Assembly (NCBI RefSeq): GCF_031583595.1
Contig: NZ_CP134145.1
Location: 3,224,001-3,288,000, forward strand
DNA length: 64,000 bases
Direction: 5' to 3'
Source of the DNA: Thalassotalea psychrophila
GTDB lineage: Bacteria > Pseudomonadota > Gammaproteobacteria > Enterobacterales > Alteromonadaceae
In this document: piece after piece, positions 43,917-54,329 of the stretch
Numbering within the stretch: position 1 is the first letter of the stretch
Layout of the letters: each line of letters starts with the position of its first letter
The notes under the pieces: model-generated
What the model was told of the DNA's origin: nothing
The model's input: only the letters and a program-made list of their open reading frames with translations
Database searches by the model: none
Position numbers and translations under genes: made by a program

Positions 43917-45548
43917 AATAACACAGTTCAAAATCAATCACAGCTAGGCTTAGTGAACAGCACGATAGTTAATGCTCAGTATCAAGCTGATCCACTAATG
44001 CTATATCGCAGCTTAACCGCAGATAAAAGTAATACATTATTATTAGAATCTGCTGAAATATCAGATAAACGAGCTCTCAAAAGTTTATTACTTATTGATT
44101 CAGCGGTGAAAATCGTCTGCAATGGCAGTAATGTCTCCATCAACGCAACATCTCTTAATGGCCAAGCCATTATTGCTTATTTAAAGCAGCAATTTACGCA
44201 AGCTAGTTACCAAAATAGTGTGACTATTAATAACGCTTCAATTGATTGTTTAGATATTAATTTTTCGACAAGCATTACCGAGCAAGATGAGCTGTCACGC
44301 TTATTAGTTGATAATCCAATGCAAGTGCTTAGAGAATTGCAAGCAATTGATTGTCAGCAACAGCATCCATTTTCAGTATTTGTTGGCGGCGCTTTCGCCT
44401 TTGATTTAATTTGTATCAGCGAACAGTTGCCCAAGGTGAAAGACAGTAAAAATACTTGCCCTGATTATGTATATTATTTGGCTGAAACCTTAATTATTAT
44501 TGATCATCAGCAGCAAACCACAGAGTTACTTGGCAACGTTTTTAGCGGTTCTCAGCAAAGTGCTTGTCAGCAGAAAATTGAACAACGCCTAGAACAATTA
44601 AAACATATTTGTAAAACACCTATGACTAGCCAAGCCATAGATCTTAAACAAGCAACGCCAACTCAAGTAGAAGTTAATATTTCAGATCAACAATTTTGCC
44701 AACAAGTTGAAGATTTGAAAGAGCACATCAGAGCCGGTGATATTTTCCAGGTTGTACCTTCTCGTACATTCTCATTAAGCTGTAGTGATTCATTAAATGC
44801 ATATCAAGCACTGAAACAAACAAACCCTAGTCCTTACATGTTTTTCTTAAAAGATGATGATTTTGCCCTATTTGGAGCATCGCCAGAGTCTGCATTAAAG
44901 TTTACTGCAGAGAATAGACAGGTAGAGATTTACCCAATAGCAGGAACCCGTCCAAGAGGGTTTACCCCTGAAGGTAAATATTCTGCCGATTTAGATGGCC
45001 GCATTGAACTTGAACTTAGAAATGATGAAAAAGAAAAAGCCGAACATTTGATGCTGGTTGATCTCGCTCGTAATGACGTTGCCAGGGTTTCAAAAGGCGG
45101 TACTCGTCATGTTGCTGAATTACTTAAAGTAGACCGATACTCCCACGTAATGCATTTAGTATCACGAGTAATAGGCACTTTATCTGAAAAATTAGATGCG
45201 CTGCATGCGTATCAAGCGTGTATGAATATGGGCACCCTGTCAGGTGCGCCTAAAGTAAAAGCAACCGAATTAATTCGCACGGTAGAAGGCGAACGCCGTG
45301 GTAGTTATGGTGGCGCTGTTGGTTATATTAACGGTGGCGGTGATATGGATTCTTGTATTGTTATTCGCTCTGCTTTTGTAAAAAACAACATAGCTTACGT
45401 ACAAGCCGGTGCGGGGGTTGTTTATGACTCAGACCCACAAGCTGAAGCCGATGAGACCAGACAAAAAGCACAAGCGGTAATTAAAGCTGTACAAATTGCC
45501 AATGCTCACTCAAAAGTTATTACAAACACGACTGAGGGAGCAAAATAA
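43914..45548 (+). CDS. trpE: Anthranilate synthase component I
   Basis: 544 residues. It has the chorismate-utilising domain with the catalytic region GDIFQVVPSRTFSL (about 275), PSPYMFFLKDDDFALFGASPES, IAGTRPRG (about 342), DLARNDVARV and CMNMGTLSGAPKVKATE. The N-terminal feedback site is LLLESAEI (Trp-binding Ser region, about 40-48), so Trp inhibition is expected. It converts chorismate and glutamine-derived ammonia to anthranilate with TrpG. The stop overlaps the trpG start (TAATG). AAGG precedes the ATG, but lies in the predicted hairpin. Confidence 0.97.
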   Translation: MNNTVQNQSQLGLVNSTIVNAQYQADPLMLYRSLTADKSNTLLLESAEISDKRALKSLLLIDSAVKIVCNGSNVSINATSLNGQAIIAYLKQQFTQASYQNSVTINNASIDCLDINFSTSITEQDELSRLLVDNPMQVLRELQAIDCQQQHPFSVFVGGAFAFDLICISEQLPKVKDSKNTCPDYVYYLAETLIIIDHQQQTTELLGNVFSGSQQSACQQKIEQRLEQLKHICKTPMTSQAIDLKQATPTQVEVNISDQQFCQQVEDLKEHIRAGDIFQVVPSRTFSLSCSDSLNAYQALKQTNPSPYMFFLKDDDFALFGASPESALKFTAENRQVEIYPIAGTRPRGFTPEGKYSADLDGRIELELRNDEKEKAEHLMLVDLARNDVARVSKGGTRHVAELLKVDRYSHVMHLVSRVIGTLSEKLDALHAYQACMNMGTLSGAPKVKATELIRTVEGERRGSYGGAVGYINGGGDMDSCIVIRSAFVKNNIAYVQAGAGVVYDSDPQAEADETRQKAQAVIKAVQIANAHSKVITNTTEGAK

Positions 45549-46141
45549 TGAAAACTAAACTTTATATGCTCGATAACCTAGATTCGTTTACTTACAACTT
45601 AGTAGATGAGTTTAAAGCCTTAGGCTTCGAACCTGTCATTTATCGTAATACGGTGTCGGCTGAGTTTATTCACCAAAAAATGCAGCAAGAGCAAGAACCA
45701 GTTATTTTAGTCTTGTCACCAGGGCCTGGCGAACCTGCTAATGCAGGCTGTTTAATGGATTTAATCAAACTTTGTTTGGGAACTTACCCTATCTTTGGTA
45801 TTTGTTTAGGTCATCAAGCGTTAGTTGAGCATTACGGCGGCAAAGTAGATAGAGCAGGTGAAATTGTACACGGTAAAGCATCAAACATAATACACGATGG
45901 TAAAGGCCCTTTCACAGGTTTGCCTTCACCATTACCTGTGGCAAGGTATCACTCATTGGTTGCTACCATTATGCCAAACGATTTACAGATGATTGCACAT
46001 TATCAGCAATTACCTATGGCAATTGCTAATCAACAAGATAAGGTTTTGGGTTTCCAATTTCATCCTGAGTCATTGTTAACCTCAAAAGGCAGTATTTTGA
46101 TCAAGCAAAGCTTTGAATATTTATTAGGGAAGGACAGTTAA
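45548..46141 (+). CDS. trpG: Anthranilate synthase component II (glutamine amidotransferase)
   Basis: 197 residues, a stand-alone class I amidotransferase not fused to TrpD, unlike E. coli. The catalytic triad is GICLGHQ (Cys at about 82), then FQFHPES (His and Glu near 172-174). The oxyanion motif is SPGPGEP. It supplies ammonia to TrpE. The ATG overlaps the trpE stop by one base, and trpD starts 1 nt after its stop. Confidence 0.96.
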   Translation: MKTKLYMLDNLDSFTYNLVDEFKALGFEPVIYRNTVSAEFIHQKMQQEQEPVILVLSPGPGEPANAGCLMDLIKLCLGTYPIFGICLGHQALVEHYGGKVDRAGEIVHGKASNIIHDGKGPFTGLPSPLPVARYHSLVATIMPNDLQMIAHYQQLPMAIANQQDKVLGFQFHPESLLTSKGSILIKQSFEYLLGKDS

Positions 46142-46142
46142 A

Positions 46143-47150
46143 ATGAGTCTTTTGTTAGAACAACTTATTAACGGTGAAGATTTACGCCAAGAGCAAGCTG
46201 AAGAGTTTTTTAGCAAAGTAGTACAAGGTGAGATTGAACCGGCATTAATGGCCAGTGTATTAACCGCGCTAAAGATTAAAGGTGAAACACCCAACGAAAT
46301 AGCCGGCGCAGCCGTGGCAATTAGAGCGGCTGCAAAACCGTTTCCTAAACTACCTTACCCATTAGTGGATTGTGTTGGCACAGGTGGGGATGGCCATAGC
46401 ACGATTAACATTTCAACCACGGCGGCTATAGTTGCTGCGGCATGTGGATTAAAAGTTGCCAAACACGGTAACCGCAGTGTGTCGAGTATGTCTGGCTCAG
46501 CCGATTTGCTCGAAGCGTTTGGGATCAATTTAATGATGTCGCCTGAAACAGCCAAGCAATCTATAGAACAATGCGGGGTTTGTTTTCTCTTCGCCCCTAA
46601 TTATCACAGTGGTTTTAAACATGCGGGGCCAGTAAGGGCTGCAATGGGAGTGCGCACCTTATTCAATATACTCGGCCCCTTAGTTAACCCTGCTTCGCCA
46701 AAAGTAATGTTACTTGGGGTATACACACCAGAGCTTCTTATGCCAATGGCTAAAGCGTTACAATTAACCGGCGTAGAGCGTGCTTGGGTGGTACATGGTA
46801 GTGGTTTAGATGAAGTCGCAATTCATGGCTCAACACAAGTTATTGAAATTAACGGCGACACTCTTACTGAAAAAGAAGTACAGCCGAGTGATTTCGGTTT
46901 AACTACACACAGCTTAGAAAGTATTAAAGGCGGGTTACCTGAAGAAAATGCGGCTTACACTATGGCTATATTAGAAGGCAAAGGCGAGCAAGCCCATATT
47001 GATGCAGTTACGATAAATACCGCAGCATTGCTATACTTAACGGGTCAAGCACGTAACTTAAGCAGCGCGACCAATATCGTACAACAAGTATTAAAATCTG
47101 GAAAAGCAGCCAGTACTTTAAACACTATGGCAGAGGTAAGTAATGGCTAG
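46143..47150 (+). CDS. trpD: Anthranilate phosphoribosyltransferase
   Basis: 335 residues. The PRPP-binding motif is DCVGTGGDGHSTINIST (about 77-93), followed by KHGNRSVSSMSGSADLLEA (about 107-125) and HHAGPVR-like HAGPVRAAMGVRTLFNILGPL (about 160-181). It joins anthranilate to PRPP. The gene end overlaps the trpCF start by 8 nt (ATGGCTAG). Confidence 0.96.
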   Translation: MSLLLEQLINGEDLRQEQAEEFFSKVVQGEIEPALMASVLTALKIKGETPNEIAGAAVAIRAAAKPFPKLPYPLVDCVGTGGDGHSTINISTTAAIVAAACGLKVAKHGNRSVSSMSGSADLLEAFGINLMMSPETAKQSIEQCGVCFLFAPNYHSGFKHAGPVRAAMGVRTLFNILGPLVNPASPKVMLLGVYTPELLMPMAKALQLTGVERAWVVHGSGLDEVAIHGSTQVIEINGDTLTEKEVQPSDFGLTTHSLESIKGGLPEENAAYTMAILEGKGEQAHIDAVTINTAALLYLTGQARNLSSATNIVQQVLKSGKAASTLNTMAEVSNG

Positions 47151-48564
47151 TGCTCCTGAAACTAATGTTCGTAAGAGCAATATATTAGAAAAAATTGTTA
47201 TTGATAAGCGTATTGAAGTTGCAAAATTAAAGCAAGATCGCCCGCTAGCAAGTTTCATTGATAAGTTAGTACCTACTACTAAAGATATGTACAAAGCTTT
47301 AAGCGCTGAAAACGCCGGCTTTATATTAGAGTGTAAAAAAGCTTCACCTTCAAAAGGCTTAATTCGACCAGATTTTGATGTTGAAGAAATTGCCGGCATT
47401 TATAATAACTATGCAGCGGCAATATCAGTATTAACCGACATGAAGTACTTTCAAGGTAAACATGACTATTTAAAACTGGTTAGTGACAGTGTTGATTGCC
47501 CGGTATTAAATAAAGACTTTTTCATTGATGAATACCAAATACATTTAGGGCGTTTATATGGCGCTGATGCAATTTTATTAATGCTAAGCGTATTAAATGA
47601 TGAAGAGTATGAAGCACTGAGCAAGGTTGCCAACAGATACAATATGGCAATTTTAACCGAAGTGTCAAATATTGAAGAAACTGAGCGTGCTATTGCCTTA
47701 GGTGCAAAACTGATAGGTATTAACAATCGTAATTTACGCGATCTGTCTACCGACTTAACGCGTACTTTTGAACTTGCGCCAATGATCCCAGATGACAGAT
47801 TAATTATTTCTGAGTCGGGTATTTATTCCAATAAACAAGTACGAGAATTAGCTCCGGCAGTAAATGGCTTTTTAGTGGGCAGTTCGGTTATGGCTCAAGA
47901 CGATATTGACCTAGCCTGTAGAGAGTTAATATATGGCAATAACAAAGTCTGTGGCTTAACCTCGGTCGCTGATATTAGTGCAGTAACGGCTGCCGGTGCA
48001 GCATACGCAGGATTAATATTTACCGAACAATCTCCTCGCTTTGTTAGCTTTGAGCAAGCAAGACGTATTCAAGATGAATTACTTGAATCATCAGGGCCTA
48101 GCATAAAGTTTGTTGGCGTATTTAAAGATCAAAGCATTGATGATGTTAGCGAATTTGCCAATCATTTGAATTTATCTGCCGTGCAATTGCATGGTAAAGA
48201 AAGTGCGGCTTACATTGAGCAATTAAAGCTGCGTTTGCCTAACGGCTGCGACGTGGTAAAAGCTATATCTGTGGTTGATGGTTTGCCAGAGTTTACTCAA
48301 AGTGCCGACAGGTATTTACTTGATGCCAAACAAGGCGGCAGCGGTGAGGTTTTTGATTGGCAATTGTTAGAGGAAAGCGCGCAAGATTTTAGCAATACCA
48401 TGCTTGCTGGCGGCCTAACACTTAACAACATTGCTAGTGCACAACGTGTGTGTAACGAATTAGATTTATCAGGTCTTGATATAAATTCTGGCGTAGAATC
48501 TGCTCCAGGTATTAAAGATCATAACAAAATTAAACAAGCCTTTGCGCTTATCAGAGATTACTAA
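47143..48564 (+). CDS. trpCF: Bifunctional indole-3-glycerol phosphate synthase / phosphoribosylanthranilate isomerase
   Basis: 473 residues, two fused TIM barrels. TrpC covers about 10-265 ([12 protein letters not shown] near 55, [35 protein letters not shown]). TrpF covers about 270-470 ([10 protein letters not shown] near 268, [46 protein letters not shown]). The two catalyse consecutive steps from phosphoribosylanthranilate to indole-glycerol phosphate. The fusion order C-F is the enteric/Alteromonadales form. Confidence 0.96.
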   Translation: MASAPETNVRKSNILEKIVIDKRIEVAKLKQDRPLASFIDKLVPTTKDMYKALSAENAGFILECKKASPSKGLIRPDFDVEEIAGIYNNYAAAISVLTDMKYFQGKHDYLKLVSDSVDCPVLNKDFFIDEYQIHLGRLYGADAILLMLSVLNDEEYEALSKVANRYNMAILTEVSNIEETERAIALGAKLIGINNRNLRDLSTDLTRTFELAPMIPDDRLIISESGIYSNKQVRELAPAVNGFLVGSSVMAQDDIDLACRELIYGNNKVCGLTSVADISAVTAAGAAYAGLIFTEQSPRFVSFEQARRIQDELLESSGPSIKFVGVFKDQSIDDVSEFANHLNLSAVQLHGKESAAYIEQLKLRLPNGCDVVKAISVVDGLPEFTQSADRYLLDAKQGGSGEVFDWQLLEESAQDFSNTMLAGGLTLNNIASAQRVCNELDLSGLDINSGVESAPGIKDHNKIKQAFALIRDY

Positions 48565-48565
48565 T

Positions 48566-49777
48566 ATGACTGATCCAATATTAAAAAACATAAGCCCTTA
48601 TTTTGGTGAATTTGGTGGCATGTATGTCAGCGAATTACTAGTACCAGCCTTAGAACAATTAGAAACTGCTTTTGTTGATTCACAAACTGATGCCGAATTT
48701 CAAGCCGAATTCAATAAGCTATTAACCTCATTTGCCGGTCGCCCTACTCCACTCACACTGTGCAGAAACATAGTGAAAAACCCATTAGCAAAAATTTATC
48801 TAAAACGTGAAGACCTTCTCCATGGCGGCGCCCATAAAACTAACCAAGTATTAGGCCAAGCCTTACTTGCTAAAAAAATGGGTAAAACTGAAATTATCGC
48901 TGAAACCGGTGCTGGCCAACATGGCGTAGCAACGGCGATTGCCTGTTCTTTATTAGGCTTAAAGTGCCGCGTTTATATGGGTAAAGTTGACTGTGATAGA
49001 CAACAACCTAATGTATTTAGAATGGAACTGATGGGCGCAGAGGTTATTCCAGTTACCGCTGGCTCTGGCACATTAAAAGATGCAGTAAATGAAGCCTTGC
49101 GTGATTGGTCTGCTAATTACGATAATGCCCATTACTTATTGGGTACTGCCGCAGGACCTCACCCATTCCCAACTATGGTGCGTGAATTTCAAAAAATGAT
49201 CGGCATAGAAGCCAAAGCACAGATATTAGAAGAGCAAGGTAGCTTACCCGATTATGTAGTTGCTTGTGTTGGTGGTGGTTCAAATGCCATTGGTATGTTC
49301 CATGACTTTATTGATGAAGAAAGCGTGAAGTTAGTTGGCGTTGAAGCTGGTGGTAAAGGCATAGATACACCGCAACATGGTGCTACGTTAGTTGCTGGTT
49401 CTAAAGGCATGCTACACGGTGCCTATACCTACATAATGCAAGATGAATATGGCCAAATTGAAGAGTCATATTCAGTATCAGCTGGCTTAGACTATCCTGG
49501 AGTAGGCCCACAACATTCTTTGTTAAAAGAAATTGGCCGTGCGACTTACGTACCGATTAATGACGATGAAGCCTTGGATGCATTTCAACTGTTGTCGCGT
49601 ACTGAAGGCATAATTCCAGCGCTTGAGTCATCACATGCACTAGCACATGCACTAAAAATTGCCGATGCGGCAACTACAGAAACAGTTATTTTGGTGAATT
49701 TATCTGGTCGCGGAGACAAAGACTTAACCCATGTGAACAGTATTTTAAACGGTGAAAATTACCGGGAGAACAAATAA
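48566..49777 (+). CDS. trpB: Tryptophan synthase beta chain
   Basis: 403 residues from the ATG at 48566, one base after the trpCF stop; the earlier in-frame start at 48542 lies inside trpCF and is rejected. The PLP lysine is in [12 protein letters not shown] (about 88-99), the glutamate/GAGQHG region is [13 protein letters not shown], and the phosphate loop is VGGGSNAIG (about 238). It condenses indole with serine. It is coupled to trpA by a TAATG overlap. Confidence 0.97.
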   Translation: MTDPILKNISPYFGEFGGMYVSELLVPALEQLETAFVDSQTDAEFQAEFNKLLTSFAGRPTPLTLCRNIVKNPLAKIYLKREDLLHGGAHKTNQVLGQALLAKKMGKTEIIAETGAGQHGVATAIACSLLGLKCRVYMGKVDCDRQQPNVFRMELMGAEVIPVTAGSGTLKDAVNEALRDWSANYDNAHYLLGTAAGPHPFPTMVREFQKMIGIEAKAQILEEQGSLPDYVVACVGGGSNAIGMFHDFIDEESVKLVGVEAGGKGIDTPQHGATLVAGSKGMLHGAYTYIMQDEYGQIEESYSVSAGLDYPGVGPQHSLLKEIGRATYVPINDDEALDAFQLLSRTEGIIPALESSHALAHALKIADAATTETVILVNLSGRGDKDLTHVNSILNGENYRENK

Positions 49778-50616
49778 TGAGCCAAGTAAGCAGTACAACA
49801 GTAACAACACAAGCAGGTGCTCGTTATCAGCAAAGTTTTGATGGATTAGCAAAAAAACAACAAGGTGCTTTCATCCCATTTGTAATGATAGGTGACCCCC
49901 ATGCTGAGCAATCATTTGAAATAATTAAAACCCTTATAGATAATGGCGCCGATGCCCTTGAGTTAGGTATTCCTTTCTCTGATCCTAGTGCCGATGGTTT
50001 AACCATTCAATTTGCGGCAAAGCGTGCTTTAGATGCGAACATTAATACTGATACCTGTATTGAAATATTGAAAAAAGTACGAGCCTATAATGCCGATATT
50101 CCAATTGGATTATTGCTTTACGCTAATTTGGTGTTTGCTCGTGGCGTAGATAAGTTTTACCGCGATATGAGCGCCGCCGGCGTAGACTCAGTATTAATTG
50201 CCGACGTGCCGATCAGAGAAAGTGAGCAATTTAGAAATGCTGCATTAGCAAATAACGTAGCCCCTATTTTTATCGCTCCACCAAACGCAAGCGCAGCTAC
50301 ATTGCAAAAAGTTTCATCATTAGGTGAAGGTTACACGTATGTATTAAGCCGTGCTGGTGTTACCGGTACTGAGGTAGTAGCAAATATGCCAGGTAAAGAA
50401 TTAATCGATACCTTAACCCAATACAATGCGCCTGCACCAGTATTAGGCTTTGGAATATCAACACCGGAGCATGTAAAAGAAGCGTTAGCAAATGGTGCTA
50501 AAGGGGCCATTAGCGGCAGTGCCGTAGTTAAAATTATTGAAAACAATTTAACTGACGAAAAACAAATGTTGGTAGATTTAGCAACATTTGTTCGAGATAT
50601 GAAGGCTGCTACTTAG
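49777..50616 (+). CDS. trpA: Tryptophan synthase alpha chain
   Basis: 279 residues. A TIM barrel has its catalytic Glu in [19 protein letters not shown] (about 57-75) and Asp in the same loop. [12 protein letters not shown] (about 187) and [10 protein letters not shown] with GAISGSAVV bind phosphate. It splits indole-glycerol phosphate and channels indole to TrpB. There is a short N-terminal extension of about ten Ser/Thr-rich residues before the conserved core. Last gene of the operon. Confidence 0.96.
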   Translation: MSQVSSTTVTTQAGARYQQSFDGLAKKQQGAFIPFVMIGDPHAEQSFEIIKTLIDNGADALELGIPFSDPSADGLTIQFAAKRALDANINTDTCIEILKKVRAYNADIPIGLLLYANLVFARGVDKFYRDMSAAGVDSVLIADVPIRESEQFRNAALANNVAPIFIAPPNASAATLQKVSSLGEGYTYVLSRAGVTGTEVVANMPGKELIDTLTQYNAPAPVLGFGISTPEHVKEALANGAKGAISGSAVVKIIENNLTDEKQMLVDLATFVRDMKAAT

Positions 50617-50628
50617 CAAAACCACTAA

Positions 50629-50663
50629 AAAAAGGAGCGCACTTATAATTAGCGCTCCTTTTT
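50629..50663 (+). terminator. Intrinsic terminator of the trp operon
   Basis: AAAGGAGCGC pairs with GCGCTCCTTT across an 11-nt loop, with A and T tracts on both sides. It starts 12 nt after the trpA stop. Confidence 0.9.
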
Positions 50664-50700
50664 AATTTTAATCACTTACTTTTTATAGGACGATGTTTGA

Positions 50701-50862
50701 ATGACATTTTGGTTGATCACCTTTGCTGTATTAATGTTCATTATCAGCGGTATATATTTTATTTATAAAAGCGCTAAAAAATTTAACTTAACCAAGGAAC
50801 AGCTCGACAAGATTAAACAACGCAATAGCCAACTTGATGAGGAAGATGAAAACAAAGATTAG
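50701..50862 (+). CDS. Small single-helix membrane protein, DUF2897-like
   Basis: 53 residues. The membrane helix [19 protein letters not shown] (residues 4-22) is followed by a highly charged, basic-then-acidic tail ending in DEEDENKD. The size, layout and place next to trpA and ppiC fit the DUF2897 family of gammaproteobacterial small membrane proteins, which has no known function. TAGGA lies 12 nt before the ATG. Its stop codon overlaps the convergent ppiC stop by 4 nt. Confidence 0.6.
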   Translation: MTFWLITFAVLMFIISGIYFIYKSAKKFNLTKEQLDKIKQRNSQLDEEDENKD

Positions 50863-51137
50863 GTACGATAAAGCGTTTTTATAATATGATAACCAAAGCG
50901 AGTTTTAACTATTGTTGGTGTTAAAATTTCTCCACTAAACACAAACTTATCAAACTGCGCTACCATTTGACCTTTTTTGAACTCCCCTAAATCACCACCT
51001 TTTTTACCTGACGGACAACTTGAATGCTTTTTAGCAAGGGTTTGAAATTTTGCGCCTTTTTTTAACTGCTTCAATATATCTTCGGCTTGTTCTTTATGTT
51101 TCACCAATATATGAAGGGCATGTGCTGCTCTGGCCAT
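50859..51137 (-). CDS. ppiC: Parvulin-type peptidyl-prolyl isomerase PpiC
   Basis: 92 residues from the ATG at 51137, matching E. coli PpiC (93 aa); the 18 extra upstream residues of the open frame are not conserved. The single parvulin domain shows [10 protein letters not shown] (catalytic His), [29 protein letters not shown] and [13 protein letters not shown], nearly the entire E. coli protein pattern. It is cytoplasmic, with no signal peptide. It overlaps the end of the convergent small membrane protein gene. Confidence 0.93.
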   Translation of the reverse strand: MARAAHALHILVKHKEQAEDILKQLKKGAKFQTLAKKHSSCPSGKKGGDLGEFKKGQMVAQFDKFVFSGEILTPTIVKTRFGYHIIKTLYRT

Positions 51138-51270
51138 GAATAATTCTCGATTAAATAAAACCGATTTTAGCATAGTGGATGAAATTGGCATATCTAATGA
51201 AAGAAAACAGCTTTACAAGATCCAAGGATTTTCAGACAATATGATCAATAATAATTAATTTAGAGAAATT

Positions 51271-51870
51271 ATGGCATCTTTATCACATTTATTTAAAAAT
51301 AATAAAGATTGGGCTGAAAAAATTCGTAAAGAACAGCCTGATTTTTTCGACAAGCTATCAAAGCAACAGTCTCCAGAGTATTTATGGATCGGCTGCTCTG
51401 ACTCAAGGGTACCGGCCAATGATCTCTTAGGTATGTTACCTGGTGAAGTCTTTGTTCACCGTAATATTGCCAATCAAGTGATCCATACCGACTTAAACTG
51501 TTTGTCGGTTATTCAATTTGCGGTAGAAGTATTAAAAATAAAGCATATTATTGTTTGTGGTCACTACGGTTGTGGCGGTGTTGCCGCGTCATTAGATAAT
51601 CATCAACATGGCTTAATTGATAACTGGTTACGTCACATCAGCGATGTTTACCGTTTCCATAAAGAAGAGTTAGAGCAATTAACCGGCGAAGCGTTAACCA
51701 ACCGTTTATGTGAATTAAACGTGGTTGAACAAGTAGGAAACGTTTCGAAAACTACAACTTTGATTGATGCTTGGAATAATGAACAGGACATTACCGTGCA
51801 TGGATTTGTTTATAATTTGAAAGATGGAATTTTGAAAGATTTAAACGTTAGCGTTGATTCAAATATCTAA
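51271..51870 (+). CDS. can: Beta-class carbonic anhydrase
   Basis: 199 residues. The zinc ligands and catalytic pair are in CSDSRVPAND (Cys and Asp/Arg, about 42-51) and CGHYGCGGV (His and Cys, about 99-107). HRNIANQV lies between them. It interconverts carbon dioxide and bicarbonate in the cytoplasm, supplying bicarbonate for carboxylases. The ORF is divergent from ppiC, with about 130 bp between. It is followed immediately by the 16-bp and 22-bp repeat arrays. Confidence 0.94.
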   Translation: MASLSHLFKNNKDWAEKIRKEQPDFFDKLSKQQSPEYLWIGCSDSRVPANDLLGMLPGEVFVHRNIANQVIHTDLNCLSVIQFAVEVLKIKHIIVCGHYGCGGVAASLDNHQHGLIDNWLRHISDVYRFHKEELEQLTGEALTNRLCELNVVEQVGNVSKTTTLIDAWNNEQDITVHGFVYNLKDGILKDLNVSVDSNI

Positions 51871-51872
51871 TA

Positions 51873-52037
51873 AATACGTTTCACTTCGAATACGTTTCAC
51901 TCCGAATACATTTCATTCCGAATACGTTTCACTTTGAATAACGAAGCAGTTATCGAAGCGTAGTGTATTCGGAGTACCGTAGGTACTTATTCGAAGTTAC
52001 GAAGTAACGTATTCGAAGGCACGAAGTGCCGTATCCA
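51873..52037. repeat. Composite repeat: four 16-bp units, then three 22-bp hairpin modules
   Basis: Four units of 16 nt (type AATACGTTTCACTCCG) run from 51873 to 51936 without spacers. They are followed by a hairpin ATAAC/GTTAT. Then come three 5-bp stems at an exact 22-nt period: GTACC-GTA-GGTAC (51974), GTTAC-GAA-GTAAC (51996) and GGCAC-GAA-GTGCC (52018), separated by (T/G)TATTCGAA. The stems differ in sequence but all pair. It lies between convergent can and mlaA. Confidence 0.85.
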
Positions 52038-52040
52038 TAG

Positions 52041-52802
52041 TTAAAATTCTTCGAGTAAGTCGTCGAGTTCATCTTCTTCATCTTGATCAATCACAATAGG
52101 TGGATTGCCATCATGTAAACGATAATTGATATTTTGGAAGTAAGCGTTTTTAACAAATTCATATGCATCTAACGAGTCGTTTAATAATGCCTCTTGCTCG
52201 GCAAGTTGTCCTCGAGTTTCTAAGGCTATTACCAATTTACGTGCCACATTTGGCCAAAAATCAATAATTGCTAATGGCCAATAATAGCCATCAACCAAAT
52301 CGCCTACTTCATCCCTTACTGAGCTTGGACCTAGCACGGGTAACATTAAATAAGGTCCATCACCTACACCATATGTGCCTAATACTTCACCAAATTCTTC
52401 TTCTTCACGTAATAAGCCAGCATGCTTGGCAATATCAAACCAACCTAATAAACCAACTGTAGAGTTTAAAACAAAACGACCAGTCGCTTTACCTGCTCGC
52501 TGAAACTTAAGTTGTAGCAGGTTGTTTATTACCGTGAAGGGTTCATTGAGGTTAAGAGCTGCATTGTACACGCCAGAACGAATTGGCGATGGCACCCAAT
52601 CTACATAAGCAGTAGATACCGGTTTAAAAACATATTTATCAGCATAGTCCCAATTGAAGGTCCATATTGGTCGGTTAATAGATTCGAGGGGATCGCGAGG
52701 ATCAGAATAACTATCGCCCTGTTCGTTCGTTGTTGAACAAGCAGGTAATATTAATAAAGATAAAATGATGAAAATATTAGCAAACCAAGGTTTGAAATGC
52801 AT
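52041..52802 (-). CDS. mlaA: Phospholipid-binding lipoprotein MlaA (VacJ)
   Basis: 253 residues. The lipobox LPAC puts the acylated Cys at about 22, so this is an outer-membrane lipoprotein. The family core DPLESINRPIWTFNWDYADKYVFKPVSTAY (about 37-66) is followed by FVLNSTVGLLGWFDIAKHAGL and EEFGEVLGTYGVGDGPYLMLPVLGPSSVRD (about 135-164). MlaA removes phospholipids from the outer leaflet and passes them to MlaC. The other mla genes are not in the window. The C-terminal 20 residues are highly acidic (EDELDDLLEEF). Confidence 0.95.
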   Translation of the reverse strand: MHFKPWFANIFIILSLLILPACSTTNEQGDSYSDPRDPLESINRPIWTFNWDYADKYVFKPVSTAYVDWVPSPIRSGVYNAALNLNEPFTVINNLLQLKFQRAGKATGRFVLNSTVGLLGWFDIAKHAGLLREEEEFGEVLGTYGVGDGPYLMLPVLGPSSVRDEVGDLVDGYYWPLAIIDFWPNVARKLVIALETRGQLAEQEALLNDSLDAYEFVKNAYFQNINYRLHDGNPPIVIDQDEEDELDDLLEEF

Positions 52803-52957
52803 AAATCGAACGTTCCCTTGTTAAAGCACTTTATTAGGAGTGCTAATAATGCCAGTGGTTAAAGTTAATTATTTTTGTGTTAGTAATATGTAGCATTATA
52901 AACTGAGAAATAGTATCTGCCACCCATTAATTACACGTTTCAATGTAACTTTTTATT

Positions 52958-54289
52958 TCAAACAGGTAATTCAATGCCACTTTCTCGCATTTTAGCCAAC
53001 TTATAACGTAATGTTCTTGCACTTATACCTAAGCGCTCTGCAACTTCTTTGCGAGATCCATTACATGCTCGAAGTGCATCTAAAATAATTTGAAATTCTT
53101 GCTGCTTTAACTCACTCTCAAGATTCTCTTCTTCTACTGTAGATTCGAAAATAGCTTCACTTTTTTGCTCAACAAAGTCTTCAATAAGTAAATCTTCGCT
53201 ATCAATTTCAGCCCCTGTTTTCATGATCAGAGCACGTTGGATCACGTTTTCTAATTCTCTAACGTTACCAGGCCATTGATGGGTAGCCAGTTTAATTTCA
53301 GCCGCTGCAGTTAAACTTACATTTTCATTATTACTGAACTGGTCGATAATATGATCAGCTAACGGTAAAATATCATCTGCTCTTTTCGCTAAAGGCAGCC
53401 AAGTTAAAGGAAAAACATTTAAGCGATAAAACAAATCTTCACGAAAAACACCTTCGCTTACCGCTTTTTTTAAATCTCGGTTGCTGGTTGCCAGTACCCG
53501 TACATCTAAGTTAATTACTTTTCTTGAGCCTAAACGCTCTACTTCACGTTCTTGAATAACACGCAAAATTTTGGCTTGTAAGCCTAAATCCATTTCAGTA
53601 ATTTCATCCAGTAAAATGGTTCCACCTTGGGCTTGCTCGAACTTACCTGGACAAGCATTAACAGCACCGGTAAAAGCGCCCTTTTCATAGCCAAATAAAG
53701 TTGCTTCAAGCATGTTTTCAGGAATGGCAGCACAATTAATCGCGACAAAACTATTATCAGCTCGTTTCGAGTGGTTATGAATAAATTTAGAGAGTACCTC
53801 TTTACCTGAGCCGCTCGGGCCCAAGATCATTACTGAAGCGTCTGTACTTGCAACTTTTTCAGCTAAGTTTAGTAATTGGAGGCTTTGTTTATCAACGGCA
53901 ATTGGACGAGAGCTGACTACTTTTTCAATCGGCAAGTATTGGCTGATCATATTAATCAACACTTCTGGCGCAAATGGTTTGGCAATGTAATTACAAGCGC
54001 CATCTTTCATAGCTTGCACAGCATCATCAATAGTTGCGTACGCAGTCATGATCAACACCGGCATATTTGGCCAGCCGGTTTTAATATTTTTCAATAGGGT
54101 TAGACCACTCATGCCCCCCATTTGTACATCTGAAACAACAATATCTACTTTATGTTGTTTCAATTGAACCAATGCGGCCTCGCCAGAGTCTGCTTCAATG
54201 CAGTCAAACTCTGAAAGGTGTAAGGTATCAACTACGGCTTCGCGTAAACCGGGATCATCTTCAACGACTAGGACCACTTTACTGGTCAT
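52958..54289 (-). CDS. flrC: Sigma-54-dependent response regulator, FlrC-like
   Basis: 443 residues. The receiver domain occupies 1-120 (VVEDDPGLREAV; phospho-Asp in VVSDVQM; Lys in YIAKPFAPE). The AAA+ domain occupies about 135-370 with Walker A GPSGSGKE, sigma-54 contact loop GAFTGA and ILLDEITEM. A Fis-type helix-turn-helix closes it (EVAERLGISARTLRYKLAKMRE). In Vibrio and Shewanella, FlrC activates class III flagellar genes after phosphorylation by FlrB. The kinase gene is 40 nt upstream. The fli operon that usually follows is absent; mlaA is next. Confidence 0.88.
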   Translation of the reverse strand: MTSKVVLVVEDDPGLREAVVDTLHLSEFDCIEADSGEAALVQLKQHKVDIVVSDVQMGGMSGLTLLKNIKTGWPNMPVLIMTAYATIDDAVQAMKDGACNYIAKPFAPEVLINMISQYLPIEKVVSSRPIAVDKQSLQLLNLAEKVASTDASVMILGPSGSGKEVLSKFIHNHSKRADNSFVAINCAAIPENMLEATLFGYEKGAFTGAVNACPGKFEQAQGGTILLDEITEMDLGLQAKILRVIQEREVERLGSRKVINLDVRVLATSNRDLKKAVSEGVFREDLFYRLNVFPLTWLPLAKRADDILPLADHIIDQFSNNENVSLTAAAEIKLATHQWPGNVRELENVIQRALIMKTGAEIDSEDLLIEDFVEQKSEAIFESTVEEENLESELKQQEFQIILDALRACNGSRKEVAERLGISARTLRYKLAKMRESGIELPV

Positions 54290-54329
54290 TACTGCCTCTT
54301 TATTTTTTGTTATTATCTATGTTTAGTAG

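Noticed and set aside
51873-51936. CRISPR or integron-like repeats
   Set aside because: 16-bp units have no spacers, and there are no cas genes or integrase nearby.
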